From Cyathus striatus (lineage: Eukaryota; Basidiomycota; Agaricomycetes; Agaricales; Nidulariaceae), in NCBI GenBank assembly GCA_025738555.1, contig JAOVFP010000003.1, positions 4,650,001-4,714,000 on the forward strand: a DNA stretch of 64,000 bases, written 5' to 3'. The notes under the pieces were generated by a model. It made no database searches, was not told the origin of the DNA, and saw only the letters and a program-made list of their open reading frames with translations. The position numbers were made by a program, and so were the translations under genes. Shown here piece by piece: positions 32,835 to 44,411 of this stretch. Numbering within the stretch: the stretch's first letter is position 1; the number at the start of each line of letters is the position of its first letter.

Positions 32835-33511
32835 AGTGAGGGATAGGGATAATATCATATTATTTGCTGTACTAAGTTATACCTTGCAACAAATAAGCCC
32901 TGATAGAGTAATTACCAGCAAAAGGACGAGTGGCTCCTTACTATCCAATCGGAGGTTCGACACCCCGATATCGAATGTTCTATATTGGTCGGAGAAGTAT
33001 TTTACACTTTACATAAGTGAGCCGCGCCTCTTTATCCACTTCCTTCTACAGGGGTATCGTACAACACAAGACTATGAATAAACCACAATCTGTCCTGCAG
33101 GAGTCTGCTTTACAGGCAATCTCATATCATTTTATTCGTTATGTAAGGCCGGCAAAGTTACTTTAATAGTCATAGCGTCGTATTCAATAGTGTCATTCTT
33201 CAAAGCTTCAAAATTGGATGAACGGAGAGGAATTGGCTATATTGAAAATCCTGCAATGGACCCCCAAAAAATCCCCGCGGTAAGTACGCGCGTGAAGCAT
33301 ATACTGTCTGATAAATCAATAATCCCTGGACAGTCTCATTCAATATCTGAAGTTCAAGTAACCGAAGATTTATTTGTCCTATCAATCATTGAAGGATATT
33401 CCAGTAAAGACTAAAAATTCGACTCAACCATAGTATATGCCAGTGACAAATATCAATTATAATAATATAGAACAAAAAGCAAGTGTTTTAAACATGCAGT
33501 TACCATTTCCA
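32835..33511. other. No gene seen; one more T-arm-like box
   Basis: CGGAGGTTCGACACCCCG at about 32942-32960 is another T-arm-like hairpin with one mismatch. Short frames here (32836-33081, 33190-33414) show no recognisable features. Confidence 0.4.
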
Positions 33512-33592
33512 GTTTTCAGTAAGGGGATCGAACCCACTCTTAGTGCCAGCCGCTAACTATTAAATTACTGCAATAGTTGCACTACCTGAACC
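33512..33592 (-). ncRNA. tRNA-like repeat, copy 1 of 3
   Basis: On the minus strand it starts GGTTCAGGTAGTGCAACT (A-box-like) and ends with a B box GGGTTCGATCCCC and partial acceptor partner ACTGAAAA. It shares its start with the copies at 33741 and 33970. Confidence 0.45.
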
Positions 33593-33740
33593 TGCAGTGT
33601 ACTATAAACTTACCCATTCTAACATGTGCATGATTGCCCTACTCGAACTTCATCTATGCTTGAAATACACGTAATGTAGACCAGCGCGAACAATGGAAGA
33701 AAAAGCAAGTGTAAAAAGAAATCCACGGCTAAAGACAACG

Positions 33741-33829
33741 AATTCAGTGTGGGAATTGAACCCACTTTAGTAACATACGTGTGCTTACAATTTACTAGCG
33801 AGCAAAGCACCAGTTGCGCTACCTGAACC
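33741..33829 (-). ncRNA. tRNA-like repeat, copy 2 of 3
   Basis: The minus strand reads GGTTCAGGTAGCGCAACTGG ... GTGGG TTCAATT CCCAC ... CTGAATT. The first and last seven bases pair throughout, with two G-T pairs that would be G-C before C-to-T change. The T-arm is perfect, but TTCAATT replaces the usual TTCGATT. The 89-nt length requires a long variable arm or an intron. Confidence 0.5.
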
Positions 33830-33969
33830 TAACATCTGAACGTCGAACTTCAGTGAAATCACCTCAAACTGATAAAAAAATTCCTGCGAACATCGGGTAC
33901 TGATATTCATGTAACTCGACCAATGGTATTATGTATACAAGCAAAATTTAATGACCACTGGGAGCATCC

Positions 33970-34052
33970 AGTTCAATGGGAATCGAACCCACTAATCTCT
34001 AACGCAGCCTGTGAGTAACACAGAGTACAGCGCCAGTTGCACTACCTGAACC
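33970..34052 (-). ncRNA. tRNA-like repeat, copy 3 of 3
   Basis: The minus strand reads GGTTCAGGTAGTGCAACTGG ... GTGGG TTCGATT CCCAT TGAACT. The acceptor pairs GGTTCAG with TTGAACT using wobble at both ends. The T-arm is intact, the anticodon arm weak. Confidence 0.5.
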
Positions 34053-34554
34053 TGATATACTTACCATCGCTCCTTGAAATAGTACCAAACAAAAAGACTG
34101 TTACTTCGTACAGAAATTTCATCATAACAACGGCCTTGTCAGGGTTTACAGAAGGAAGATGTAATAAGTAATACACATTGTACCTGATCCTAAAATACCG
34201 CGTCGTGTACGATCGAAGAGTTCGACATTGTACCATACATTTCTATCCATTGCGTAGAAGAGAAATCGATAACAAGAAAATGGGAAATAATAGTAACGAA
34301 GAACTTCCAGTCGAACCAACGTTGTGATACTCTTTTGGAATTGAAAACTTGTACGTCGTGAATCGTGATCGTGATACTAAACAGTGAAAAGGGTCTGTGG
34401 AGTCAATCCGGAGCCAATAGTCGGACATGAGCGTGCTTCGAGCCTTCAACAAGACAAGTGAAAGAAAGTGTCAAGTCCATACGTACTTATTAAATGGCAA
34501 TGAAGATCATATAAGTAGATACGATTACTAAAAGAGGACAACGTCTGCCAGCCC
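34053..34554. other. No gene seen
   Basis: Unique-looking spacer between the tRNA-like repeats and the left arm of the LPMO inverted duplication. Confidence 0.4.
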
Positions 34555-35011
34555 AGGACCAACTCAATCCTACCAAAAACATCTAGTCATTCACAATTCT
34601 ATTCAATAGAAAAAAACTAAGCTACGATACATAAATATCCATCACAAGACGTGTGTTACAATAAAACCAAAAGAGGCACTCATGCCATCATCACCTCCAT
34701 CCAGGAGTCAAGAAACCGCGCTGCTGCTGCATTCACCATCATAAAACCAGTCGTAATCGTAAGAATACAATAAACCATGATAAAATTCAGCCCAGCCCCG
34801 TCTAGCAGGTGGAAGCGCGAATATGATACGCAATATCATAAGATAACCATTGAGAGAGTGTGTTCTCGAGATTCGAGAAGGGGAGTGGAGAAAGGAGAGT
34901 GTGCGGTGCAATATGATACAGTTGTTAATTTTTTCGTGTGCTGATACAATTGTGTCGGAAGCGTGAAGCTCTTCAATGTTCCTGGAAAACCCCGAGCTTG
35001 AGGGGGTAAAC

Positions 35012-36230
35012 TTAGTAAGTAGACCCAAGCTTGAGACTGCGCATGACCCTGCTGATGTGTCTCGGACGGTACTGAACCACATTCGCATCGACCGCGGGAG
35101 TGCCAGAGGCGGTAGCAGCCGAAGAACTGGCGGATTTCTTCTTAATCTTGCACTGCTTACCACCGTTTCCAGACGAAGCGTTGTTGGAAGCAGAAGTGGC
35201 AGTAGGCTTGGAAGAGCTCGTCTTGGTCTTCGTTCCGGTAGCAGCGGCCGTACCGGACGCAGTGCCAGAAGCAGCACCACCAGTAGCAGTACCAGCAGCT
35301 TGTCCAGCGGTAGTCGGATCGGGCAACCCATCACTGTCACTAGCCTCGGTATCATCGTTGTCCGACTCGCCGGAGGCACTGGGGGTGCCACTGACGAACG
35401 CAGCGACCTTGGGACCGGGGAACTGGTATTTGAGACCGGGATCAAAAATAGCAGGGTTGAAAATGCCGGGGTCGCTGTCGCTGTATGCTCCGGGGAGACT
35501 GACGAGCTCGTCGGAGGTTGGCTTTCCAGATTGCGAACCACTAATGGTGAGTTGAGTGCAGGACGGGTAGAACTCAGCGCCGCCCATGGTGACGGCGAGG
35601 TGCAGCGCGATGATTTCGTGGCGGATGAGGTAGTTTCCTGGGGCGAGGGTGGTGGGGATTGTTACTTTTGCCGTCTTTCCAGATTCTGGACGATAAGGTA
35701 GAGTGTTAGAGAAGAAGTGGAATGCGAAGGAAAAGGGACGTACGAAGATCAGCTTGACCCCATTTACCGCTAGCGACCATACCGACTTGGTCAATCTTGA
35801 ACCACTTGGCGGTGGTAGAGTCAAACTTGTCGCAGGTCGTGCTGCCACAGGAGGCCATGTAGGTGAGCATTGGGCCAGTATCGTGGGGCCACTACAAATG
35901 ATCCCTTAGCGCATATACGCAAGTACATAAACATAAAGAACATACGTTGCTCTTGCCATCACCACCAGTCCAATCAAACTCAATGATACTGCCGGGATTG
36001 GCATTCCCAACAAGAGTAGCAGGTCCAGCGTCGGGACCACAGTTGACATCGGGGTTGGTAGCGCCCTTTGTGGGGTCCTGGGTGGACACTTGGCGGATTA
36101 TCGAGTCGGCTTTCTTTGCGTTGGGAAGGTTGCCAGAGTAGGTTTTGCCGTCGATGATGACGCTTGAAACGACACCGTGTGCGAAGGCTGCTGGGGCGGC
36201 CAGGAGAGGAATGAGGAGAAGAGCGAGCAT
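35012..36230 (-). CDS. AA9-type lytic polysaccharide monooxygenase (LPMO), copy 1
   Basis: Three exons (36230-35946, 35891-35744, 35685-35012; introns 54 and 58 bp) encode 368 residues. A signal peptide (1-17, ending PAAFA) is followed by His18, which becomes the N-terminal His of the copper brace after cleavage. The second copper His is in WPHDTGPM (His98). The RHEIIALHLA and GGAEFYPSCTQLTI blocks are typical of AA9 (GH61), with Glu where many AA9 enzymes have Gln two residues before the axial Tyr184. After the catalytic domain (~240 residues) comes a long Ser/Thr/Ala/Gly linker with no CBM1, ending in a basic tail (RPRHISRVMRSLKLGSTY). AA9 enzymes are secreted copper oxidases that cleave cellulose or xyloglucan. 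It is intact and head-to-head with the copy at 42382-43603. Confidence 0.92.
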
Positions 36231-36438
36231 TGTAGGTCTTCGCACAGCGAAAATAGAGACTTTAGATATAAATGGACAGGGAATGAAATGAGGCGGTCGT
36301 AAATAGATTGATTGATGCGGTGCGGAAACCTGGAGGCAGGGCAGGGGCAGAGGGAGCACTGAGGAGGGGGATGAGAGGAGAGAGGAGAAGAGGGAAGTGG
36401 GAAGAGGGGAGTGAGGTTGGTCCGGATTTGAGCTAGAC

Positions 36439-36448
36439 TCTTATAAAA
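36439..36448 (-). promoter_or_regulatory. TATA-like box of LPMO copy 1
   Basis: TTTTATAAGA on the minus strand, about 210 bp before the ATG and followed by a long pyrimidine-rich tract (36300-36420), a common fungal core-promoter arrangement. It is conserved in the other copy. Confidence 0.5.
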
Positions 36449-36486
36449 CCCAGAAAAGCAGGGGCCGTGAAATGAACCAAATCAAC

Positions 36487-39400
36487 CGTCTGCATTGTCT
36501 CTTTCCTTTTTTAGCCTATTGTTCCATCCACACTCCCAAACACAACATATATGATATAAATAAACCCCTTTTCATTGTCAACAAAGAACCTCTATTTCAC
36601 TTATTTTCGACCGTACCTTCAACCACCATTGTCTACGAAATCTATCAACACGAACCGCTCCTGAACCGCACTCACTGCCCCTCTCGCGGACCATGCGTCT
36701 CATCCCTTTTGGGGATCACCATGCTCCAACATATCCCACCATACCCAGGTGGTACCGGATTCCGGCGATGACGCCGCACAAAAAAATGACGACGAATAAA
36801 AATGAATACTTCCTCTTCCACTTCGCCCCCGGGTGCGTTTACGTTACGAAATTCAACCATTTGTCAACCCTACCATGCATCCTGCAACACTAGCCTGAAT
36901 TGCATTACATTCACTTCAGGTGGTTGATATTCATTCAAACTTCCCACTGCGGCCCATGTTCTCCGTGTTTAGACTCATCATACAGTAGTATACTGCGGTA
37001 TCAGTGCGTGCACATGGAATATAACTTACCAGTTCATGTGAATACTGTGCTGAGTTGAATAGTTTAGACTGTATCCATACCCAAGACACCCCTCACACTG
37101 ACACCAACACCGATATCCCTCCTCGCCCCTATCCAGGACCAACCAGGAACTCCTCGATCGACCTCGGCAGTGCGGATCCTTTAGCTCTAACGCAGCCAAT
37201 GAAGGAGCGTATCCACGCCGCCAAGCTCGCGATTAATTGTCTCTCCGAGTCGTCTCCTCCGATTCCGCTCCTTTCCGTTCCCCATCCCTTTCATGAGGGC
37301 GATGTACTACAGGTTGAGAAATACAGGAGGTAATCATAGTCCTCAGGCCAAAAGTCTCCCTTCCGAACCATACCATTTACTTCACTGAGAAAATACACAT
37401 CGGCCACGGAGGTCCCAACAAGTCCAACTGATCCGGTCTACTCAAGCCCCGACGCAAATTCACAAGGTGGTAGAAACTCTCGATCATCGCAACAGATCCG
37501 ATTCGCTGATTCGATTTTGATTTTCTGATAAAATCAAATACAGAGAACCTCAGTACCAAAAAAAATTAAATTAGCACCGCCGCCAGCTCCTCTTTTCTTT
37601 TACTTTTCGCGAGCAGAGGACTCCACTGCGACGACTGAAACACGACGGATCAATGACGAAAGGAATGGCTAGAACATAAAGAGTGGGGCTCGCGACGTGC
37701 GCTCCACCGCTCACTATGCAAGTACATAAGCACTTTTTCTTCACTTGGGTGTTTCACTCGCAAATGGGGCGATGAGAGCCTCGTGTACAGTGTTGTTCTC
37801 CCGAACTTTTCTTCTTCGTCGAATTTTGGGGTTTTTGCATTCTGGGTAAGTATGGACATCGATAAGTAATCGAGCGCTGCAACAGACTCCGCAGCGTTTC
37901 CCTCCTGAGCGTCCTCGATATTCGAAATTATTTCATTTTCCGTGAAAGAATATTGTAATACTTTTCTAGATGGTTTGTCAGAGACTAGCTCCAGACTGGT
38001 CCATCGTTCATTGAATCGTCTTGTAACACTTCAATCACAACATGCCTTCTCGCGGACGTCTCAATCAATTCTACTGTGGTTCTTCTATGTTTTGCGTGTA
38101 TCGTGCACTTCGCTTTCATTGGGCAAGACGAAGCTGGCATCAACATCCCCGTCTCCTTTCATCTAGGCGTTCGATAGACCTCGACTCCTTCCACTTGTTC
38201 TGGCCCATGATGTTTTACTGTAAGTCTCTATCCTGATTGGCTTTCAATCAGTCGCATCTCTCAATCATCGCCTTTCCTCCTGTTATCCATATGTCGCGGT
38301 GCCTCCGTTTCCATTTAATTTCGTTGACATGGGCCTTATCTCGATCGAGGACAACGTTCTTTCATATTACTGGTTCATTCTGTCGCCTACCTCATTATTC
38401 GACGGTGGTCTTTGCTTTGAAGCCTGGTCTACGCTTATTCAAATATTTTTTCCTTTGCTCTAGTCAAAGTTAAAGAGATCGCTGCTGTTGGCGTTGCTTT
38501 CACTTTTCTTTCAATTGCCGTAAATTGTCACTCTCCTCATTGATGTTCTCCTAGTATTGATTGCATTGCTCCTTCCTCGATGCCGTTGTCTTTCATCGTG
38601 GTAACATGCCGCGGTGCTTCTATTCATTTCAAAAACCTGGCCTATCTTTATCTAGATCTGCTCTTTCATCTTACTTGATTCTCGAACTTACTGGTGCGTG
38701 TCTCATTTGCTTTCTTGATTCTGTCTTTTTTAAAAGTTATAGATATGACATTGGTCAGTGTCTTCTGAATACTAGTTGCGTACTTGTCATATCATTGGCT
38801 TTCATCCGCTTGCTAGTTGTTTTTTCGTCGCCTTTCATTTTGGCCGCATGTAGCGCTTCTATTCATTTTATCAAGATACATCAGGATGCACTTAAACGCG
38901 TGCTTAAGTGCTTATCTTGATCGAGGACGACTTAGACAGTCTTCTTTCATTACTCGCACCCAAGAAAGCTGGCGTCTGTAGTCCCTTTTTGCCTTCATTC
39001 AAGATATGTATCAAAAATTCCATTATCAGTCATCTTCCGCAGATTATTCATTCGTGTCAACTTGGACGCAGCTCAGATATCGCTTGTAACCATTCATCCA
39101 GTGAGTCGCAGCCTTTCATCTGTGTTTCTATCCTTTGCACCTGCAAGCTTCTCGCATCGACACGCAACTGAGAAGCTCAAGTCCCCGCAATCATGTGTTT
39201 GTCAGGCGATATTATTAGACTACGTGCTATGATTGGAATCCTCGTTGCCATAGCTTCTACAATCATGTGCTATTCATAGCGAGTCGCACATCACTGTATA
39301 TGGCTCATTTCCTTGTCCGCGGTGACTGAGTCTGAACACGCTCCCCAACCATGAGCTTCATCGTTGGCTTTGCGGGGTGTTGTCTGTCTGTCGCTTTTTC

Positions 39401-41255
39401 CTGCGCTCCTTTCAGATGTCAGGCTTTGAAACTGTCGAATTGTCAAAGGAACGCTTATCACTCGTGCTGTTCTCATCGAACGTTCATGTCCGTTGGCGGG
39501 ATAGTGTGTTCGTCTGGTGGAAGCTGAGATTAGGTTATTATTATCGTACAGTGTACGTCGCGTTCGTCGTGAATATAAACACGAGGACCACAGGCATTGT
39601 CTGTAGTTGCGTTTCGTCTGAAACAAGGGGGGATGTCAGTATTCTCGTGAACCAGAGCTCTTGCGTGCATTGTAGGTACCGCTCGAGCATGAAATTGGCC
39701 TACCGAGCCGTATCTCTCGTAATTCGATCTTCCATTGTCCTTTCACCCCTTCGAACTTCTTCGCGAAGCCTGGTATACATGCAAAATCTATTCTTACCAC
39801 CCCACTGACGAAATATTCCGAGTCGGGTTAAGAATAGATTAAGAGCGTACCTTTGTTCATTCAAAAAGTTATATTTGGATATGTATCAACTTGAATTAAA
39901 ATAGACCATTAAGCTTGTAAACAAGGTTGCTTTGTTGTGATGTGATGGTCGGGTACGTGGTCAGACGTCTATTGTTGGTTGGTACATAATGCTTTGTCCA
40001 CGAAGAAAATGTTGGTTGTGATCGATTGAAGGGTGAGTACTTGAGTACTGAATCACATGAATTTCGTACTTGGGAATTTCAAGAAAATTAGGTGCCTTAG
40101 GCACTTGTCTTCATTATATATCTCTTGGACGACAATGTGTGTTTATTTGACCACCATTCCGTAAGCAAATAAACACATTGATAACTGAGATTTTCGGAGG
40201 CTGAGAATTCTTTCGTTCGTTGACTCTCCCAGCGAGCACATTCTTGACTCTAAAAACCACACCATCATATATACTAATATGATCTATTCAAAATGAGAAG
40301 AAAAATAGGTGCTTATACTCATAATTCACACACGAGAATGTATTAATGCTTGTAAGCCCCAGGTGCACGTTAGACTTCTACTTTGTACTAGTACTTACAA
40401 GATAAAGCAAGTTGAAAATCATCGTCGTATTGTAACTGAGACAGATATTCGGACCCTGTTCTCTACAAAGTACTCACTGAGTAATGACACTCATTATCAG
40501 GGATGTCTCAAATACCAAGCATTCCGAAAATCTAATCAATATCAGCTCTTGCTTAGTAGGTCGAACAAGTGCCAGCGGATATTGATATACTTACTGGAGA
40601 CTTTTGACTGATTGTTCGGTCACGCGTCACGTAGGGCCTCCGAACAGAACAATTTAGTCCTGTTGTCACGCATCACGGGCAGCCGCGAACAAAGGTTCTG
40701 TGAAACTAAAGGACTGATTTTTTTTTTCCGAAAAACTTCAATGATTTTTTACAAAATACAAGTGCTCTGTTACATTAGAATGGTCTAATTTCCTTTCAAA
40801 GTCTTCCTAGATTGTAGAAAATTTTTATGATCACTAGGAGATGCGTAGGCTCATCAAAGGCCCAGCCCATGACATCACGTGTCTTTCCATATGTAGACAC
40901 ATATGCTAGCCCACAAGCAATCGTGAGGCGGGCTTATATCAAAGTACCGCAAAGTGCAGGGCAGTGCAAAATCAACAGTAAACCTACTCTACAGCCGTGG
41001 TTTCAACGCAGATCCATTACATTATTAGAGAAAAAATATTTATATACATAGTATCTATCAAGCCATGTACTTTATAAAGCAGTAAGTGTACAATTAATGC
41101 AGCTGAGGTGGAAAGCTTCTGCAACTGGTTTTACTAATGGCTTTGAAGTATCACTTCAAATGATTTGAATGGGTCGCAGACTTGAGTTGCCGGACTGATG
41201 GAAACGGTCACAGATCAAGCGACTCATAAATTATCCGCGTTCACGTGCACCGTAG
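36487..41255. other. Spacer of the inverted duplication, no supportable gene
   Basis: About 4.8 kb with only short, featureless frames (for example 37055-37333, 38561-38920, 39377-39808), none with a recognisable domain. A T/C-rich zone at about 37950-39180 has repeated TCTATTCATTT and CATGCCGCGGTGC-like words and may be an old repeat. Hairpins at 40092-40104 (GTGCC TTA GGCAC) and 40133-40180 are listed separately. Confidence 0.4.
40133..40180. repeat. Inverted repeat of 15 bp with a 2-nt bulge
   Basis: CAATGTGTGTTTATTTG (40133-40149) pairs with CAAATAAACACATTG (40166-40180) across a 16-nt loop. No neighbouring gene explains it as a terminator. Confidence 0.75.
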
Positions 41256-41353
41256 TTGACGAACATTGACGCGTCGCTTGCGTATTGGGAGTTGAAATGT
41301 GGTTTTCAAACTGGAGTTTTTTTCACCACTGTTGTGCTCGCTCTGCTTCTTAG

Positions 41354-41534
41354 AATGCCTCGTACTAAGCTTACTTTTGATGAAAAAGTCACTGCTGCTA
41401 TCAAAGTTCTACATGATGTTGGATATCGGTCTCCCAATGAATTTGTGTTGGCCTTTTATCGTTCTGAAGGTCATGCAGCTCAGGCCCTTGGCTTTTGTGT
41501 GAAGAGGCTGATTAAACGTACCTGGTCTTTTTGA
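41354..41534 (+). pseudogene. Fragment resembling the N-terminus of a DUF6589-type protein
   Basis: MPRTKLTFDEKVTAAIKVLH followed by DVGYRSPNEFVLAFYRSEGH, then the frame runs into the opposite-strand helicase fragment and ends. From memory this resembles the helical start of Agaricomycete DUF6589 proteins. The assignment is tentative. Confidence 0.4.
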
Positions 41535-41535
41535 C

Positions 41536-41991
41536 GTGTCTTCAAGGGTGATATCACGATCACGACTTCGTCACCTCCACACAATGCCGCCGCGATGGCC
41601 AGCAGAACGAAGATCATGGATTTCCCATACCCTGTTCCTGCTACCACCATCGCATCGTTTCCCTCTGCCACTCTCTCAAACACCTCCATCTGCCAATCAC
41701 TAGGTCTGAAATCATAAAGATCTTCAACTGCATTGGCAATATCTTAAGAGGAATGACCTTGCGCAGGCGTGGCCAAAATTTCGGTGGAGCAACAGGCTGT
41801 GCAGTAGCTGTAGGTTGCTGGGGAAGTTCTGCTAGGGAGGAGCGCGGTGTATGCAGGAGCTCATCTTGTTCGGATTTTTCACTGCTTGTTGGCTGCATTA
41901 TTTCTGTAGTAGACGGTATCCACTTCATGCGCAGTACACTAATCTCTTTCGCTACTATGTTATCTCTTTCTGGGCCCAGACTGCGTGACAC
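41536..41991 (-). pseudogene. RecQ-like helicase fragment, Walker A end
   Basis: From 41991 down: a Pro/Gln-rich lead (SSLAELPQQPTATAQPVAPP), then after a frame change near 41750 DIANAVEDLYDFRPSDWQME, VFERVAEGNDAMVVAGTGYG and KSMIFVLLAIAAA, and VIVISPLK. This is the first lobe of a RecQ-type helicase with Walker A AGTGYGKS. Everything after motif Ia is missing. It differs from the helicase at 23046-23907, so it is a different subfamily member. It meets the DUF6589-like fragment tail to tail at about 41535. Confidence 0.7.
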
Positions 41992-42064
41992 CCCGGTAAA
42001 TAAAATAAAATATTATGTAAGACACACTTCATTTTCAAATGAATCCGGTACTTTGGTGCAAGAC

Positions 42065-42100
42065 CGTCCACGCAGTGGACGTGTTCACTTGTCCGTGAAC
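42065..42100. repeat. Two adjacent hairpins beside the right duplication arm
   Basis: CGTCCAC GCA GTGGACG (42065-42081) and GTTCAC TTGTCC GTGAAC (42083-42100). They end 19 bp before the right arm starts at 42119. Confidence 0.7.
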
Positions 42101-42156
42101 GGTCTTCGGTCGAGACTAGTTGATTTGGTTCATTTCGCGGCCCCTGCTTTTCTGGG

Positions 42157-42166
42157 TTTTATAAGA
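42157..42166 (+). promoter_or_regulatory. TATA-like box of LPMO copy 2
   Basis: TTTTATAAGA about 215 bp before the ATG, followed by a pyrimidine-rich tract (42183-42290). Same arrangement as copy 1. Confidence 0.5.
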
Positions 42167-42381
42167 GTCTAGCTCGAATCCGGACCAACCTCACTCCCCT
42201 CTTCCCTCTTCCCACTTCCCTCGTCTCCTCTCTCCTCTATTCTCCCTCCTCAGTGCTCCCTCTGCCCCTGCCCTGCCTCCAGGCTTCCGCACCGCATCAA
42301 TCAATCTATTTACGACCGCCTCATTTCATTCCCTGTCCATTTATATCTAAAGTCTCTATTTTCGCTGTGCGAAGACCTACA

Positions 42382-43603
42382 ATGCTCGCTCTTCTCCTCA
42401 TTCCCCTCCTGGCCGTCCCTGCAGCCTTCGCACACGGTGTCGTCTCAAGTGTCATCATCGACGGCAAAACTTACTCTGGCAACCTCCCCAACGCACCTAA
42501 AGCCGACTCGATAATCCGCCAAGTGTCCACCCAGGACCCCGTAAAGGGTGCTACCAACCCCGATGTCAACTGTGGTCCCGACGCTGGACCTGCTACGCTT
42601 GTTGGGAATGCCAACCCCGGCAGTATCATTCAGTTTCATTGGACTGACGGTGATGGCACAAGCAACGTATGTTCTTTATGTTTATGTACTTGCGTATATG
42701 CGCTAACGGATCATTTGTAGTGGCCCCACGATACTGGCCCAATGCTCACCTACATGGCCTCCTGTGGCAGCACGACCTGCGACAAGTTCGACTCTACCAC
42801 CGCCAAGTGGTTCAAGATTGACCAAGTCGGTATGGTCGCTGCCGGTAAATGGGGTCAAGCTGATCTTCGTACGTCCCTTCTCCTTCGCACTCTACTTATT
42901 TTCTAACACTCATCATTCTTCAGAGTCCGGAAAGACGGCAAAAGTAACAATCCCCACTACCCTCGCCCCAGGAAACTACCTCATCCGCCACGAAATCATC
43001 GCACTCCAACTCGCCGTCTCTGAAGGAGGTGCCGAGTTTTACCCATCTTGCACTCAACTCACCATTGGTGGTTCGCAATCTGGTCAGCCCACCTCTGACG
43101 AGCTCGTCAGTCTCCCCGGAGCATACAGCGACACTGATCCGGGCATTTTCAACCCTGCTATTTATGATCCCGGTCTCAAATACCAGTTCCCCGGTCCCAA
43201 GGTCGCTGCGTTCGTCAGTGGCACCCCCAGTGCCTCGGGCGAGTCAGACAACGATGATACTGAGGCTAGTAACAGTAATGGGTTGCCCGATCCGACTACC
43301 GCTGGACAGGCTGCTGGTACAGCTACTGGTGGTGTTGCTTCTGGCACTGCGTCCGGTACGGCTGCTGCTACCGGAACGAAGACCAAGACGAGCTCTTCCA
43401 CACCCACTGCCACTTCCGCTTCCGCTTCCAATAACGCTTCGTCTGGAAACGGTGGCAAGCAGTGCAAGATTAAGAAGAAGTCCTCCAGTTCTTCGGCCGC
43501 TACCGCCTCTGGCACCCCTGCGGTCGATGCGAATGTGGTTCAGTACCGCCCGAGACACATCAGCAGGGTCATGCGCAGTCTCAAGCTCGGGTCTACTTAC
43601 TAA
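42382..43603 (+). CDS. AA9-type lytic polysaccharide monooxygenase (LPMO), copy 2
   Basis: Exons 42382-42666, 42721-42868 and 42924-43603 (introns 54 and 55 bp, GT-AG) encode 370 residues. Signal peptide 1-17 (MLALLLIPLLAVPAAFA), His18 as the mature N-terminus, His98 in WPHDTGPM, His167 in RHEIIAL, Tyr184 in GAEFYPSC; Cys residues in MASCGSTTC are available for disulfides. The linker after residue ~240 is Ser/Thr/Ala-rich and carries the two extra residues relative to copy 1. Changes such as EFDWTGG to QFHWTDG lie at the end of exon 1. No stop or frameshift is seen, so both copies could be expressed. There is no CBM1, so substrate targeting would rest on the catalytic face and linker. Confidence 0.92.
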
Positions 43604-44052
43604 GTTTATCCCCTTCTGGGGTTTTCCAGGAACATTGAAGAGCTTCACGCTTCCGACGCAAATTGTATCAACACACGAAAAATCATCAACTGTATCATAT
43701 CGCACCGCACACACTCTTTTCTCCACTCCCCCTCTCGAATCTCGAGAACACACTCTCTCAATGGTTATGTTATGATATTGCGTATCGTATTCGCGCTTCC
43801 ACCTGCTAGACGGGGCTGGGCTGAACTTTATCATGGTTTATTGTATTCTTACGATTACGACTGGTTTTATGATGGTGAATGCAGCAGCAGCCCGGTTTTT
43901 TTGACTCCTGGATGGAGATAATGATGGCACGAGTGCCTTTCTGGTTTTATTGTAACACACGTCTTGTGATGGATATTTATGTATCGTAGTTTAGTTTTTT
44001 TCTATCGAATAGAATTGTGAATGACTAGATGTTGGTGGGATTTGGCTAAGGG

Positions 44053-44411
44053 GTATGGTCTGGTATGGTTGTAAGAGTTGAGAATCAATAGAATGTCCGC
44101 TTGGTACCCAAAGGTACCCTGAGAAAAATGACGGTCACGTCACGCACACGGAAAAAGGCTTCATTTTGAGTCCCAGAAACCTTGCCAAGCAAGGTAACAA
44201 GGTAATTCTGACTACTGCTAGACCGTTGGTACACTCAAAATTCATTTACCAAAATTTGATTTAGTCGTGACTCGTTCTCAGGAGAGCTCATGGTGTGAAG
44301 GTTTTGTTATTCTTGGCAGTCGATCGTGACGAGTACAACATTTATTATGTAGTGAGTTCACTGGGACCAAAAAGATGAGGCACAGAAATGAGGTTTATGG
44401 GGTACGAATGA
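44053..44411. other. No gene seen
   Basis: Noncoding flank downstream of the right arm. Confidence 0.4.

Larger units (their letters stand above)
34555..36486 (-). repeat. Left arm of a 1.9-kb inverted duplication
   Basis: The reverse complement of this segment matches 42119-44052 from promoter (AATGAACCAAATCAAC edge at 36486) through the LPMO gene to the 3' flank (ACATCTAGTCATTCACAATT near 34582). Outside both edges similarity stops. Confidence 0.9.
42119..44052 (+). repeat. Right arm of the 1.9-kb inverted duplication
   Basis: Counterpart of 34555-36486 in opposite orientation; it includes promoter, LPMO gene and about 450 bp of 3' flank. The arms differ by scattered substitutions and small indels, including two codons in the C-terminal linker. 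Confidence 0.9.

Noticed and set aside
34708..35848. Long open frames opposite to or in other frames of the LPMO exons (for example 34976-35701, 43029-43775)
   Set aside because: They are shadows of the exons; the splice-modelled AA9 protein accounts for the sequence and is conserved between the arms.
41753..42172. 139-codon plus-strand frame over the RecQ fragment
   Set aside because: Mostly complementary to the helicase pseudogene; only the short 42.0-42.1 kb part is mentioned as a possible transposase relic.
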